Of a stretch of 64,000 nt of DNA, positions 1 through 11,214 are shown in pieces (positions within the stretch are counted from its first letter, which is position 1; every line of letters starts with the position of its first letter). Below the pieces are notes generated by a model that ran no database searches, had not been told where the DNA came from, and saw only the letters and a program-made list of their open reading frames with translations. The position numbers and the translations under genes were made by a program. The stretch is from Pictodentalium vernedei (taxonomy: Eukaryota > Mollusca > Scaphopoda > Dentaliida > Dentaliidae): assembly GCA_031216915.1 (NCBI GenBank), contig CM062297.1:175388356-175452355 (forward strand). The letters are read 5' to 3'.

Positions 1-935
1 CTGGAGTGTTGACTTATTTATTTATCAATATTATGAAAGGGCAATTGGTCTGTGGCAGTTGGCCAAGATGCAGTTGTCCTAAGAGGCAATTCATCAAAAG
101 GGCAATTGCCTGTACCCCGAAATGTATGGCATACTTTCGTAGCGTACATGAATTTGGAGTCCGGTCCATGCGTATCTTCCGATATCATTTTAAATGGGGA
201 TATCATTTTTTGTTAAGTGCTTATAAAAAGATTATCGTCGGGCATGAAAATTTTGAACCGAAAACGGAACCACGTCATTTTGTTTTGTCAGTCCGAGAGG
301 AAATTTATTATCTTTCAGGTACTTTACAATTTATGTCAACAAAGATTTTTTTTAGCAAATAAAAATTACGTTGGAATTATCTTGTTTTTTTCTTTTGTTT
401 TCACTGAAATCATAACAACACTGCGTTTTGTGGGTGAACTATCGACCTTTCCTCCTACCGTCCTTTCGTCCAGAACGTTACGATAATAACACTAGGCTGG
501 CTTTCCGTCAAGCATTCCACTCTACGTTACAAATAGACATATCTGGCTAGCACTATTTACAAACCTCGTCAAAAATTTATTAGAATATGTATGTAATAAA
601 TAGGATTCAAATTTCTTTCACCTCAAAGTCCACGTTATTTTCAAACACATTCTGAAACTGACACATTTGGTTGTCTTTACTTTTTCGAAAGGATCTTTGG
701 TCGAATGTATTATGACATCTAAGAATGAATCCCAATAGTTTCAAAACAAAATGTTAATTTTCAAGTTCTACATGTATCCTTGACCACCATAATGGCCAAT
801 ACATAGGCGAGGGTAGCGTTTTAAAAAATCCCAAATTGACTAGCAACATGTATTGCATGAGATCTCTGTTCATTTCATTGTTGGATCTGTTTATTATCCG
901 ATTTATATGCACTTTAAACCCGTCTATACAATACC
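1..935. other. Gene-free stretch downstream of the mucin-like gene
   Basis: No exon, RNA gene or intact mobile element is seen here. The first 120 bases repeat a short 'gggcaatt'-like motif a few times. The open frames are short, AT-rich and not protein-like. It lies 3' of the minus-strand gene's poly(A) signals, so it is probably intergenic. Confidence 0.5.
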
Positions 936-939
936 CCGG

Positions 940-1024
940 GGTTACCGGCAGGGTAGAATATTAAACAGTCCGACACGAGATGACGCTGGCTGTCGGAAGT
1001 GTCGTTAAACCCCAATAAGTAAAT
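940..1024 (+). repeat. SINE 3'-end fragment
   Basis: The stretch from 'cagtccgacacgagatgacg' to 'gtcgttaaaccccaataagt' matches the 3' body and tail of the SINEs seen elsewhere in the window (for example 36905-37210). The head and most of the body are missing. Confidence 0.6.
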
Positions 1025-1173
1025 ACTCGTACAGTTTTTTGGGGTTTTTTTTGTAATAACTATCCATGAAAACTTGGCAGGTGTAGATGCTTTAAACGAC
1101 GATTAATTATGAATAGAGCTATCTTGTAGTTATGATATGCACCAGACAGTTCCTTGCAAGAGTATGAGAACAA

Positions 1174-1213
1174 TTTATTTTTAATGGAGCATAATCGGTG
1201 AAACGGTTTTATT
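1174..1213 (-). promoter_or_regulatory. Poly(A) signals of the mucin-like gene
   Basis: On the minus strand there are two AATAAA hexamers, at 1208-1213 and 1174-1179, about 130 and 165 bases after the stop codon at 1341-1343. This is a sensible position for the 3' end of the transcript. Transcript data would be needed to say which one is used. Confidence 0.5.
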
Positions 1214-1340
1214 GTGTTGCGAGTTAGAGAAGACTTGGTATTTCCAACCTACACCCTGGCTGATCCACGAAACGATTGGTGTATCCAGATGAATTGTAAT
1301 ACCATATCTTAATGTGTTGATCCTGTTAAATGGCGAGATC

Positions 1341-1509
1341 TTATGTACCAAGAACAACCGAATCATCTCCTTTTATATCTTCCATTGAATAGCAATGTCC
1401 ATTTGAGAATGTTCCGTCCATTTCTACGTCGAGTGCCGAGAGTCTATCACCAGATCCATAATTGATATTGTCGTCATCAAAAACCTCCTTGAAGTTTTTT
1501 TGCCTTTTT
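1341..1509 (-). CDS. Mucin-like gene, last coding exon (cytoplasmic tail)
   Basis: This is the terminal coding exon of the minus-strand gene: one leading base, 55 codons and a TAA stop. The acceptor is a good pyrimidine tract ending 'cttcctttcag' at 1510-1512. The single leading base completes the codon left with two bases by the exon at 11215-11309, giving Arg, so the phases agree. The tail starts very basic (KRQKNFKEVF), as expected just inside a membrane, then turns acidic (DDDNINY, VEMDG, MEDIKGDD) and ends VVLGT. Tyr occurs in 'NYGSG' and 'CYSME'. No catalytic domain is seen. The C-terminus does not fit a classical PDZ ligand. The exon call is inferred from splice signals and phase; the family is not recognised. 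Confidence 0.75.
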
Positions 1510-1638
1510 CTGAAAGGAAGATGCAAAATTTCAAGTTGGTAATATTATAGGACAACTATGGTAGAAACAAAATAGTAACATGTCATTCAGTTCTTCTAAA
1601 GATAATGATGGCATTGTTACTGAAATTTGAACATTTAT

Positions 1639-1798
1639 TTAAGAAATAACTGTTGTTTTCCTTCGGTTTATGCGATATAAACCGACAATTTTCAGCACAA
1701 GTTTGATCATAACTCGCTACGCGAGATATGATTAAGCTTGTACTGAATATTTTCGGTTTATATCGCATAAACCGAAAGAAAACAACATTTATTTCTTA
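1639..1798. repeat. Long inverted repeat (foldback MITE-like)
   Basis: Two arms of about 75 bases face each other around a 3-4 base loop near 1709. 'ttcggtttatgcgatataaa' in the left arm is mirrored by the same text read backwards at about 1755-1780, and the outer 'aagaaataa...gttgttttcc' is also mirrored. No coding content. Probably a MITE core in the last intron or 3' flank. Confidence 0.65.
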
Positions 1799-1799
1799 T

Positions 1800-3340
1800 A
1801 ATTTAATCCGGCTGTAATATTAAAATATGAAAACTATGTGTACGTGAACGAAAAACTTTTAATTTTCGCAAAAGACAACAGTCAAACTCAGGAAAGTGTG
1901 CCACAAACAGGTCACGTCAATCATTGTCAAATTATTTGTTGTTTTGATTTTCGATCGCAGACGACAGATATTTAGCAAGTCACGTAGCAATATCATTAAA
2001 GACATTTTTTTAAAGTTCCCCCAAAATCATGTTTAGATGTATGATCTTTTATTCGTCTCCCACTTCGGTATATTTTATTAAATTCAATTGTTCTCGAGAA
2101 ATTATCACTATATTCTCGCTGACTGGAGGCGATGAAAAATCGATCATTAATCTTTGTTTACAAGCTTGTTATCCATCTATCAGTCTGCCGTCACGCCCTC
2201 ACGGTGACAACTGGATTGAGTGGGCGGGGCTTCCAGAGTCTTCAAAGTTGGATCGGATGTGCGAACGTGCATTCCAAATCAATACGTGTTTGGTTTATAC
2301 GATTTTGACGACTTTCACGCTGTATGCTTTCAACTAATCAAACGCAGAGGCGGGGCAAATGATTAAATTATTGCTGTGTAGTGGATGAGAAATTCCTTGA
2401 TAATTCATTCATCCAACCTTACTTTGTATTATCCGTAGTAGAAGAGGGGTGAATTGTTCCGTATTGACCAGACCTACTCCCGGTGTACCCGGTGCTTCAT
2501 TAAGTAAATTATTGACGATTATTCTTATAATTAGTGTTTGTAATCTAGCAGATAAATCTTATGTGGGAGAAACCAGGATGAAAAATTACGCTTCCCTGCC
2601 ACGCATCAGTAATATTGACTGATTTGCAAATACACAAATATTAATATCACTGTACAACCGTGGATTACGCAGGGGGATATATCCAATTCGTTTGGTAAAG
2701 CGTTAACATATCTGTGGAAAAAAATATGGGGACCGTGTTCCCAATTGCAACCCACTTCCGTTTCTATCGCCTAAAGGAAAACTTCTAGGTGCTAAACATG
2801 CAGCAGGAGTATGGTCGTAGAATCTTACTTTACGTGTTCCTATTGTCAAGAGTTCACTTTGTACGTTTATTCTACAAACAAATGAGCTTATATGTGATTC
2901 AGCTCGGGCACGTGATAAATGAGATACTGTCTGTAGAGGATTAGATGGTATCTTAGTTTAACTGTTTTATTATCAAACAGTGGCGTCGACAGTTTGATTT
3001 CAGCTGAGGGTCGAGAGCATAAATTTCCGACAGACCTCAGCAATGCAAACAAAGCACCGCCAGGTGTTATTAGTGCACGCGGTGATGCTCTGAAACTCTC
3101 ATTTCTGCAGGAAACTTTGTTTTCTCGGCTGCCCATTTTAAGAGTTGGCTGTGGTAGTGGAGAGAGGGGGGATCTCTTAACGTGAAATTACTTTTGGTAG
3201 AAAAAGAACAAGCGACCACCCCACGCCTCCTTCTATGTCTGAGCGACCAACCTCCGGCACATCTTCTCTCGAAGCGACTGTTACCAGATGTAAGGTGATT
3301 GGGAAAGAATATAATTTTATCATTTCCAGAGTTTATTCTG
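1800..3340. other. Intron, no recognisable feature
   Basis: This lies in the intron between the exons at 1341-1509 and 11215-11309. Short open frames occur on both strands around 2990-3185 but overlap antisense to each other and lack convincing splice borders. No repeat family shared with the rest of the window was noticed. Confidence 0.4.
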
Positions 3341-3551
3341 TTAACCCGTCTTCCTTATGTGACGGCCCAAATCAATCAGCATTATTCACAAAACTCGAGA
3401 TTTAATTTTTTCTATATTTTTTTTCTCTAAAACATAGCTTAAGGCACCCTCATTGGAATGAGCTCGTTGAGTTCGTTCCAATGAGCAGTCATAAGCTATG
3501 GTTTTGAGGGGAAAAAATGAAAAAATTTACTTATTCGATTTTCGGGTTTAA
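3341..3551. mobile_element. TTAA-flanked hairpin MITE (family 1), diverged copy
   Basis: TTAA followed by CCC at 3341 and GGG(T)TTAA at 3548-3551 match the ends of the better-preserved copies at 5740, 49117 and 59922. The centre (about 3430-3505) holds the family's palindrome around 'ggaatgagctcgtt' with 'aacatagctta' outside it. Arms are diverged, so this is an old copy. TTAA targets with CCC...GGG termini are typical of piggyBac-type transposases (family knowledge). Confidence 0.7.
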
Positions 3552-3574
3552 CGACTCATTCCACAGCAAAGGTC

Positions 3575-3905
3575 ACCTCGTGTCGGACAGTTTTACGGAT
3601 GAAGGAAGCCGGAGTACCCAGAGAGAACCACCGAGCAACGGCGAACAACTGCCCGACTCCCCAACGCACTAACTCCACTAACTCCACTCAAGCAGGGTTA
3701 GCATCGGTTTAGGACACGCGCACCATCGACATGCATTACGCATTCGTACAAGTTGCCACCGTGCCCTTCAACGCAACCCCCCCCCCCCCTCCCACGCGGG
3801 CAATCGGGATAAAGTGCCTTGCCCAACGACACAACGCCGTTACCCCTGGCGGGGGTCAAACCGTGAACCGTTTGGTCAAGTTCAAAACCACCACTCTCCC
3901 GTTAA
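3575..3905 (-). repeat. SINE, tRNA-headed, minus strand
   Basis: Tail-proximal body 'ggcagttttacgg..ggaggaagccggagtaccc'-type text at 3590-3640 is followed by the head near 3850-3905, where the minus strand reads a B-box-like 'ggtttgaccc'. It matches the copies at 52076-52457 and 54032-54382. The (TTTA)n tail is lost and a poly-C run interrupts the body at about 3777-3790. Confidence 0.65.
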
Positions 3906-4220
3906 AATAGATGCTACTTCGTACACATACTTGAAAATTACTCTGTCTGCCTCCACAGCACCATTTAGTGACTTGGGAAACAAAAAGAAATGGAACCCCT
4001 TTTATGCTGGATCGACTATTAATATGTAAGATTTGTCATTATTTCTCGTTTTCAGTTTTCCTTTCATGTTTTCTTATAAATTGTCTCAATATTGGACACG
4101 CATAACAGACCGGTATAATGATTTCTATATTTATCATATGACTCGTCCGTTTTGTTCACTTTAAAACATTTGATATTTTGTTTTCATATTAATCAGTTAT
4201 AAATAAAGCCTTCCGTCAAT

Positions 4221-4405
4221 TTCATTGGTCAATTTCAAAACTAGACAATTTGACTGGCTGAACAAAATACAACTGGGCCACATTTTCATAATTTGCATAA
4301 TTAGAGTTGGGAGCTTTCATTGGTCAATTTCAAAACTGGGCAATTTGATTGTCTAAACAAAATACAACTGGGTCACATTTGCATAATTTCAGTTGGGAGA
4401 ATTTA
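4221..4405 (+). repeat. Two-copy direct repeat, about 95-bp unit
   Basis: The text 'ttcattggtcaatttcaaaa' starts at 4221 and again at 4316. Both are followed by 'aacaaaatacaactggg' and 'cataatt' blocks. A local duplication with no coding potential. Confidence 0.7.
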
Positions 4406-4440
4406 CGTTATCTGTCCTATTTAGGGTCGGTTATATTGTA

Positions 4441-4673
4441 TTAATCTTTTACCTAACGTAACGGCAAAAACCGTCTCGCGAAATACAAGAAAAACGCCAT
4501 TCATTTTTTTTATATTTCACTTTTTGCTTCCAAAACATAGGTTATGACCCCTCATTGGAACTAGCGTGTGGTGCTCGTTCCAATGAGGGGTCATAACCTA
4601 TGTTTTGGAAGCAAAAAATGAAAAAATTGTAGTTATACGTGCCGTCTGCAACTCAAGTTAGGTGATGGGTTAA
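4441..4673. mobile_element. TTAA-flanked hairpin MITE (family 1)
   Basis: TTAA at 4441-4444 and 4670-4673 bracket ends 'tcttttacctaacgtaacgg' and 'gttaggtgatggg'. The centre (about 4527-4625) is a near-perfect hairpin: 'gcttccaaaacataggttat' on the left is mirrored on the right, with a short asymmetric loop 'ctagcgtgtggtg'. Confidence 0.85.
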
Positions 4674-4999
4674 AAAGTCATACTAAGTGGCTATTGTGTG
4701 CGTGTGTGTTTCATATGATAAAACTCGTCCGAATTTTCCATTTGGGCTCGCCAGAGGCTTGCCCAAACGAAATATTCTTAGACTCGTTTCATAAATATTA
4801 TATGAGAAAAACACTCATTCCATATCCTCTATTTATGGCACACTTGAGTGTTTTGCAAACATGTTTGCAAAACCTTCCGTCTAGAAAGTCCATCGACATT
4901 TTTTGGATAACAATGCTGTATCACTTGGTTTGTGGTCCTTTGGTCAAACCACCGTACGGCCCGTCCGCAAAAAAAATCAAATTGGCACGTTCTGAAACG

Positions 5000-5739
5000 T
5001 AACCTCTGTTGTCCCGGATTGCGATGTACATTTCAAAGTTTTTCTGAATACTGAACATCTTTCAATTTTCAACCCCTATTCACTTTTATATCTCGTTTGA
5101 GATGTAGTATTCAGCTTCTTTTAGTGAACGAGGTTCGAGTTTATTCGCACAATGTTTCTTATTTATGTCCTGATGCGCAAAGATTCCATGAGATATATAT
5201 ATATTCGCACTGTTTGAAAATGCAGATGTGCTTTCACCAGATCTTTTTTTTACGTTTACACCGCATATAACAAGAGAACTGCTTGTGGTATGACACTCCC
5301 AAATTGTGTACTGATTCGCCAGTTGCGTCTGCTCAAGCAGACGAAAGAGAAAAAGAACATGTCCTAAATGATTTGTTTTCCATGTCTGCTAGCAGATACC
5401 CTAGTTTAGATGGTATGTTTCAGCAGATGCGCTGTGGCAGTTGTGACAAAAACATACCGTGTAAATTGGCTTTATTGGAAGGGTGTCTGTCTGGAAAGGC
5501 TATTCAAAATAAACAAAGGAATATTCCGGAAATATTCCGGAAACGGAATCAGAATAGTTCCGGAAGCGGAACATCCTTGTGCTTTTCTTCTACCATCAGG
5601 TCTTCTACACAGGAAACCCGATGATAGAAAAAGATATTAAGTTAAGACATTTTTGAGAAATCTTGACGATTCGAAAATTTCGTATTTCGAAGCTTCGCAA
5701 AGTCATGCAATATATAGTAATCCATGCAATATTTTACCT
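5000..5739. other. Intron, no confident feature
   Basis: A 113-codon plus-strand frame at 5283-5624 contains several Cys and a small palindrome 'cgtctgctcaagcagacg', but has no clear splice sites and no recognisable domain. I do not call it a gene. Confidence 0.35.
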
Positions 5740-5991
5740 TTAACCCTTTACCTAACATGAAAAGCAGACGACACTTGCTTTAAAAATTCTTGAATAACTA
5801 GTTTTTTTTAATTTTTTGTCTCAAAAACATAGGTTATGAACCCTCGTTGGAACGAGCTCGACGAGCTCGTTCCAACGAGGGGTCATAACCTATGTTTTTG
5901 AGACAAAAAATTAAAAAATAATAAAAATTAATTGGCGAATTTTGAGAATAGCGCTGGCCGGTTTTGGCCGTTACGTTGGGTAAAGGGTTAA
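5740..5991. mobile_element. TTAA-flanked hairpin MITE (family 1), near-complete
   Basis: TTAA at 5740-5743 and 5988-5991. One end reads 'ccctttacctaacatgaaaa', the other (minus strand) 'ccctttacccaacgtaacgg'. Between them sits a hairpin of about 50-bp arms centred on 'gagctcgacgagctc' near 5855. It is non-coding, so it would depend on a transposase supplied elsewhere. It lies about 30 bp from the LTR element that starts at 6024. Confidence 0.9.
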
Positions 5992-6018
5992 CTGTAAATA
6001 AAGCTCTTTGCATTTGGC

Positions 6019-6023
6019 CAGTG
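6019..6023 (+). repeat. Target-site duplication CAGTG (left)
   Basis: CAGTG directly precedes the left LTR and is repeated at 10436-10440 directly after the right LTR. A 5-bp duplication is usual for Ty3/gypsy-type insertions. Confidence 0.8.
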
Positions 6024-6825
6024 TGTCAAGATTGACTCGAATTGGCAGCGTGTATATTATGCGAAATAAATTATTCTTTGATCCGTAGTTAGCAGAAGCC
6101 AACTGTTAATCTCTTAATTGATCGGACAACAGCATTACCCATGAAAACAGGTGAACATGTAATTATTTTTGTCCCCCTGATAGGCAAACGGGCAAAGATA
6201 ATCAACCTCACTGAGAACGCAGAAACCGCATGCATGAACATTATTGGTTAAAACGGTAGACGGAGAGTGGTACAAAACGGTAATGTTGAGTGACAATATA
6301 TTATCACACGTGTAAAGTGAGATAGATTGAGTTGGTTAGAGGAGTTGAAGGACAAATTGAGCGTACTTAAAGGTGGAAGGGACTATAAATAAACTATACG
6401 TTATGTGTACACTACTTGCATGGGAAGTGAGAGGACCACCAAGAGCTGAGAAACAACAAGAGACAACCAGGCGACAGCATTGAACGCGGGGTACCCCGGA
6501 AAGAGCTCGAACTTTCGAGGTGGGGAAAATTCATCTGTGATTTGGTTTGTGTTGTGTATATATTTTCATGATTGTTCTTGATGCGTTCATGTGAGTACAT
6601 AATAGTGTTTTATTTCATTAAATTATATTCAGATGATACTCGTCGGTTACATTTTTAAATATCAAGTCACTGACACCTTAAGCCGACGAATCTGCCCCAA
6701 CACAATCGCAACACCGCGAGGTGGAGAGATGTATGTTCACTCAAAAGCCCGGCTGTCATCTCCAAGTACGGCCGAGCTCCAGCGTGACCATAAATCTCAC
6801 ATATCTGCCCCATCGTGTTGTGAAG
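6024..6825 (+). repeat. Left LTR
   Basis: It starts TGTCAAG and aligns with the right LTR over its 5' 40 bases and from 'accgcatgcatgaac' (about 6227) to 'catcgtgttgtga'. Compared with the right LTR it lacks about 400 bp and has about 75 extra bases after 'gcgaaataaa'. The last bases (GAA) differ from the right LTR's GACA. The stretch just after, 'actggcgagagc', may be the degraded primer-binding region. Confidence 0.8.
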
Positions 6826-7039
6826 TAAACTGGCGAGAGCTGACAGGATTCATCTAAAAAAGGTAACATTTTGAAAAGTTAAAACCCACGGAATCACGGA
6901 GTTGATTTATGGGCATGCCGTTTTACTGATAATGTTCATGCAGTTTGCTTTTAAATAAGCCTCTGGTAAATTCGTAAGGGAAAAGTAGTTCAGGGCTTAA
7001 ATTGAAACGAATTAGATAACAGATGTGAATACAGGGATA

Positions 7040-8215
7040 GGAGACGGTTGAGCTGTCATTTTTTAAAGCATTATTTTTATTATTATTATTTGATTGTGGT
7101 TCGTTTAATAGAAGCTGTAATTGTGGATACTGTTGCCCCATTGGCTCAACTTGTGGCGCTGGAAAAGGAGATGGGATTGTGGGATTGGAGGGGGCAGACC
7201 TCCAAAAGTACGTCCGCGAGGAACAAAAGAGAGCAAAAGGAATTAGCGTTAAGGCATGAGAGTGAATTAGAAAGATAAGTAGCCCTGAAGCACGAAGAGG
7301 CTGCCGAAAGGGCAGCTGAAAGAGAGGCAGAAGTAGCCAGGGCTGAACGTGAGCACAAGAGAGGCGAAAGAAAGCACGAGAGACAGTTAGAACTATTGAG
7401 AGTGAGGTCCGAAACACAAGGGGGTAATGGTGGGGCTGTGGGCCAAAATTCGGGAGGCCACGTAAGGGCAATGTACCCAAATTTGCCAAAACTCGATGAG
7501 AAGACCCACGACATTGACGCATTTTCGCAAAGGTTTGAGAGGTTTGCTTAGAGCAATGGGTGGTCCGAAGATTCTTGGGGGTGAGTCTGAGCCCGTTACT
7601 AACTGGCCAGTCTCTACAAGAGTATGCAAGCATGCCCCTTGAGCAAGCCAACGACTACGGTGAGTTGAAGAAAACTATCCTCAAACAGTATCAACTCAAC
7701 GAAGATGGCTTCAGAATTAAATTCAGAGAGTGTAAAGCAGGAAAGGATGAAAGTGTTTATTAGTTCGTATCGCGAGCTACGATGTATTTTTACCGCTGGG
7801 TCGAATTGGCAGAGTTCGACGAGTCATATCAATCTTGTGAGTGATCTGCTCATTCGCGAACAGCCCATGTCTATGTGTATCCCGCAAATGGCCATATTTA
7901 TAAAGGAAAGGATACCAGGGAACGTAAATTACATTGTCAAGGTGGCCGAGCAGTTTCTAGAGATCCGTGGGATGAGATTGCCCAATTACGGTCTGGACGG
8001 AACGGAAATCACGCGGCTGCAAAGGTACCAGTTTAGTTTAACCATTCCGCACAGAACCCTAATCGGCAGCCACATAGCCCGGGATTGCTGGGGGAAGGCT
8101 TCCGCAGTGAGAGGTAGCAAAGAGAGAACCCTCCCCCAAGCGCTGGAGAAACGGGGGAGGGGACGACACCAATCCCGAGGAAAAGGCAGACAGAGGCACT
8201 GTGCCAGTCTATAGG
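7040..8215 (+). pseudogene. Retrotransposon gag remnant
   Basis: Plus-strand text, split over several frames, matches the layout of gypsy-type gag. A charged Glu/Arg/Lys-rich N-terminal region (about 7150-7420) is followed by a SCAN/gag core. The core has 'PLLTGQSLQEYASMPLEQA' and 'LKKTILKQYQLNEDGFR' (7590-7720), then 'DLLIREQPMSMCI' (about 7840-7875). A degenerate zinc knuckle follows, of which only 'HIARDCWGK' near 8070-8096 remains. In-frame stops (for example near 7276 and 7551) and frame changes show it is dead. The gag assignment rests on family knowledge of the SCAN-like core. Confidence 0.75.
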
Positions 8216-8407
8216 GCCGGAGGACAACCACCTACGCAATGCAATCGAGGAAGGGTGTCTCCGGCTGGAAGGGAGAAACGCGGTCCCCATAATCAGTGGA
8301 ATGTGCAAGGGACACCCCGCGCTGTGGGAGGAGTGGACATGTCGGTATGTCCCAGGTATGTAGCGGGACAGGCAGTTGAGGTGCTCAGGGACACTGATCC
8401 CACGTGA
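8201..8407 (+). pseudogene. Aspartic protease trace of the LTR element
   Basis: The frame ends 'AGQAVEVLRDTDPT', which resembles the protease active-site segment VLRDTG of this retrotransposon class. The third residue of the D-T-G triad is Asp here, so it would be inactive, and the frame stops right after. The rest of pol is missing. Confidence 0.5.
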
Positions 8408-8454
8408 TCGGCGGGTACATTGGAGCAGGAGAGGTCACGAGAGGTGGCCAGAGT

Positions 8455-8765
8455 AGCCCCACAAGGGCATCACAGACGTAGAGTTAGAACCCCGTGGGGC
8501 ACCCAATGAGGGATTGGCAGGAGTTAATCTACAGAGCGTTGCATCTGAGGCAGCGAGCTCTGGTACGGCAGGTATCGCCTGTAGACTTGTAGGTGTTGGG
8601 CGTGGACACAAGGCATCACAGACGTAGAGTTAGGAGGGGCCCTGGGACTTGGAGTGGGGCACCCAAGGAAGGATTGGCAGGAGTTAATCTACAGGGCGTT
8701 GCATCTGAGGCCGCGAGCTCTGGTTGGGCAGGCATCGCCTGTGGGCTTGTAAGGGTTGGACGTGA
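8455..8765 (+). repeat. Tandem duplication inside the LTR element
   Basis: Two units of about 150 bp share 'catcacagacgtagagttag', 'ggattggcaggagttaatct' and 'gttgcatctgaggc'. Unit one starts near 8467, unit two near 8612. It follows the protease trace where the rest of pol would be expected. Confidence 0.75.
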
Positions 8766-8799
8766 AGACGAGTGGGGTCCTTGGTGAAACAAGCGGCCC

Positions 8800-9298
8800 G
8801 TGGAGGGGGCTGAGGAGCGCTCTAGTAAGGGGCCCACCACGCATGGGAATACTTAAAGTCAGTGCCTAACAGGGCACGTGATCCGCTGAAGGGCACGAGC
8901 CGTTCAGGGCACCCTATCCATGGATGGGGGCAAGTTAGTGGGTGATAGGCGTGGGCAAGGGGTCCATCAGCTGGCATGGGTCAGGGTGGTTTCCTCTTGC
9001 TAATATTTTTTTTTGTGTTACGCAGGTGTTGCGTGCGTGTAAATATGGGGAAGATAGAAATGGACGATGACAAACTTGAGCGGATCCGCGACGCGGACCC
9101 TCCCCAGACGAAAGAACACGGCTCCCTCTGCACTTATGTATCTGTATAAGTGTAGAGAAAGCCGTGTACATAATTGGGAATGTTGTATATATGCATATGT
9201 GCGTATGATTCACGGAAGTTGTCTAAATTGTTAATTATTGTTTATGAGTGAACGCGACAAGATCTTGAGACTTGAGTGGTTTGGAACTGGAAGTATGT
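8800..9298 (+). other. Internal tail of the LTR element
   Basis: A G-rich stretch with no recognisable pol domain, ending in AT-rich text before the right LTR. The purine-rich 'ggaactggaag' at 9284-9294 sits where a polypurine tract is expected. Confidence 0.45.
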
Positions 9299-10435
9299 TG
9301 TCAAGATTGACTCGAATTGGCAGCGTGTTTTTTATGCGAAATAAAAACAGGTGAACATGTAATTATTTTTATCTCGCAGATTGACAAACGAGCAAAGACA
9401 ATCAACCTCGCCGTGAACGCACAGTAACACAACATGGCGCTGTCTCGCTGCCTGCGAACTCAGTAGAGTCAAAGGTCTCGACCAATCAATGATGAGGGCT
9501 TCAAGAAGGTACCGCTCAGATTCCCGAGTTATTCCTTGATAATATAAAAAGTAGAAAGATGTGGAAAAGCAGTGTTAATCGTAAGGTTCAAACTCCAGCA
9601 AGGTGGCTGTTTTTTGGCTATGGACGTGTTAATGAGTTGTGGGACTAGCGGGTCCAACATATAGTTTAGAATATGCGAGAAGTTATTAGACTAAGTGGCG
9701 CGGGAGGGCTTTGAGAGCCATAAGCGAAGTTTAAAGTGTAACTTGAAATAAAGTCAGTTGGAGGGAGATATGGAGAGCTCGAATATGTTACTTAATTGGA
9801 GGGAGCTATCGAGAGCTCGAACAGTTGACAGGCAAACCGCATGCATGAACATTATTGGTCTAAACGGTAGACGGAGAGTGGTTTTGGCGGTACAAAACTG
9901 CAAAGTGGAGTGACAATATATCATCACACGTGTAAAGTGAGATAGACTGAGTTGGTTAGAGGAGTTGATGGACCAATTGAGCGTCTTCAAAGGTGGAAGC
10001 AACTATAAATAAACTATACGTTATGTGTACAATTGCATGGGAAGTGAGGGGGACCACCGGGAGCTGAGGAACAACAAGAGACAATCAGGCGACAGCACTG
10101 AACGCGGAGTACCTCGGAAAGAGCTCGAATTTCGGGGTGGGGAAAATTCATCTGTGATTTGTTTTGTGTTGTGTATATATTTTCATGATTGTTCTTGATG
10201 CGTTCATGTGAGTACATAATAGTGCTTTATTTCATTAAATTATATTCAGATGATAATCGTCGGTTATATTTTTAAATATCAAGTCACTGACACTTTAAGA
10301 TGTCGAATCTGCCACAACACCGCCAGGTGGAGAGACAAATGTATGTTCACTCAAAAGACTGGCCCTCTTCTCCGAGTATGGCCTTGCTCTAGACTGATCA
10401 TAAATCTCACATTTCTGCCCCATCGTGTTGTGACA
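9299..10435 (+). repeat. Right LTR
   Basis: It starts TGTCAAG at 9299 and ends TTGTGACA at 10435, followed by CAGTG. It is about 335 bp longer than the left LTR, mainly because of a block at about 9424-9837 that the left LTR lacks. A TATA-like 'ctataaataaac' is present near 10003 in this copy and near 6383 in the left one, which could be the LTR promoter. Confidence 0.85.
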
Positions 10436-10746
10436 CAGTGAATACGACTTCGGCTAGTTCGGTAATTTTTCTTTGAAACGCACACTTTACATTTTCCTCC
10501 GCACCTGTCGAAACTGAGCATCCAAGATATGGCGTTCATTTAGATCATCTTGAAAATTTACGATGACCAGGCTAAAAAAACACTTGTGCACCACTCTCCT
10601 CCTCCCCCTAAACACACATATTAATTGAACCTCTGTGTATAAACTTCAGCTAGAGTGTATTCGGTTTCCAGGGCAGGAAAAAGTGGTCTTTCGAGTTCAA
10701 ATTGTCATTTAGTAGATCTCCACAGGTCATATAACTTATAATGCAT

Positions 10747-11126
10747 GGGAACGCGGAGGCGCAATGTTTACGGCATTACGGCATGAAAGGTCCGCGGTTC
10801 GACCGCCCCCATGCGGTAACTGCGTTGTGTCCTTGGGCAAGGCACTTAATCCCCATTGCCTACGAAGGGGGGGGGGGGTGGGGGTGGGGGTGGGGGCATG
10901 ATGGCGCTAGGTACTAAGGCGTACTACACGTCGATGGTGCACCTGTATTCAACCAATGCTTCCCTGCTTGTGTAGAGTTAGTATGGAGTTAGTATGTTGG
11001 GGAGTCTTACAGTTTTTCGCCGCTGTTCGATGGTTCTCTCAGCTACTTCGGCTTCCTCCACACATAAACCTGTCCGACACGAGGTGACTATGGCTGTCGA
11101 AAGTGCTGTTAAACCACAATAAATAA
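10747..11126 (+). repeat. SINE, tRNA-headed
   Basis: The 5' head carries a B-box-like 'gcggttcgacc' at about 10794. The shared SINE body follows ('ccttgggcaaggcactta', 'actacacgtcgatggtgcac', 'gcttcctcca') and it ends 'gttaaaccacaataaataaataa'. Imperfect flanking duplication 'ttataatgca'/'ctatgatgca'. A poly-G run at about 10867-10893 lies in the body. Confidence 0.8.
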
Positions 11127-11214
11127 ATAACCTATGATGCACACCATCCTCTAAGGATTAATAGTCTACGTACATATATACAGACAAATAGGAGTATGAA
11201 TTCATATCGCTTAC

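Larger units (their letters stand above)
6024..10435 (+). mobile_element. Non-autonomous LTR retrotransposon (gypsy-like)
   Basis: Two LTRs of the same family (6024-6825 and 9299-10435) start TGTCAAGATTGACTCG and flank about 2.5 kb. The right LTR ends GTTGTGACA. A 5-bp duplication CAGTG lies outside both ends. The internal part holds broken gag and a protease trace, but no reverse transcriptase, RNase H or integrase text was seen. It is therefore a deletion derivative that could only move with help. It sits in the intron before the tail exon and has the same orientation as the plus strand, antisense to the host gene. Confidence 0.85.

Noticed and set aside
6923-7651. Longest open frame in the window (242 codons, minus strand)
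   Set aside because: It is antisense to retrotransposon gag text on the plus strand, with low-complexity Pro/Ser/Leu and poly-Asn stretches. The plus-strand reading explains the region.
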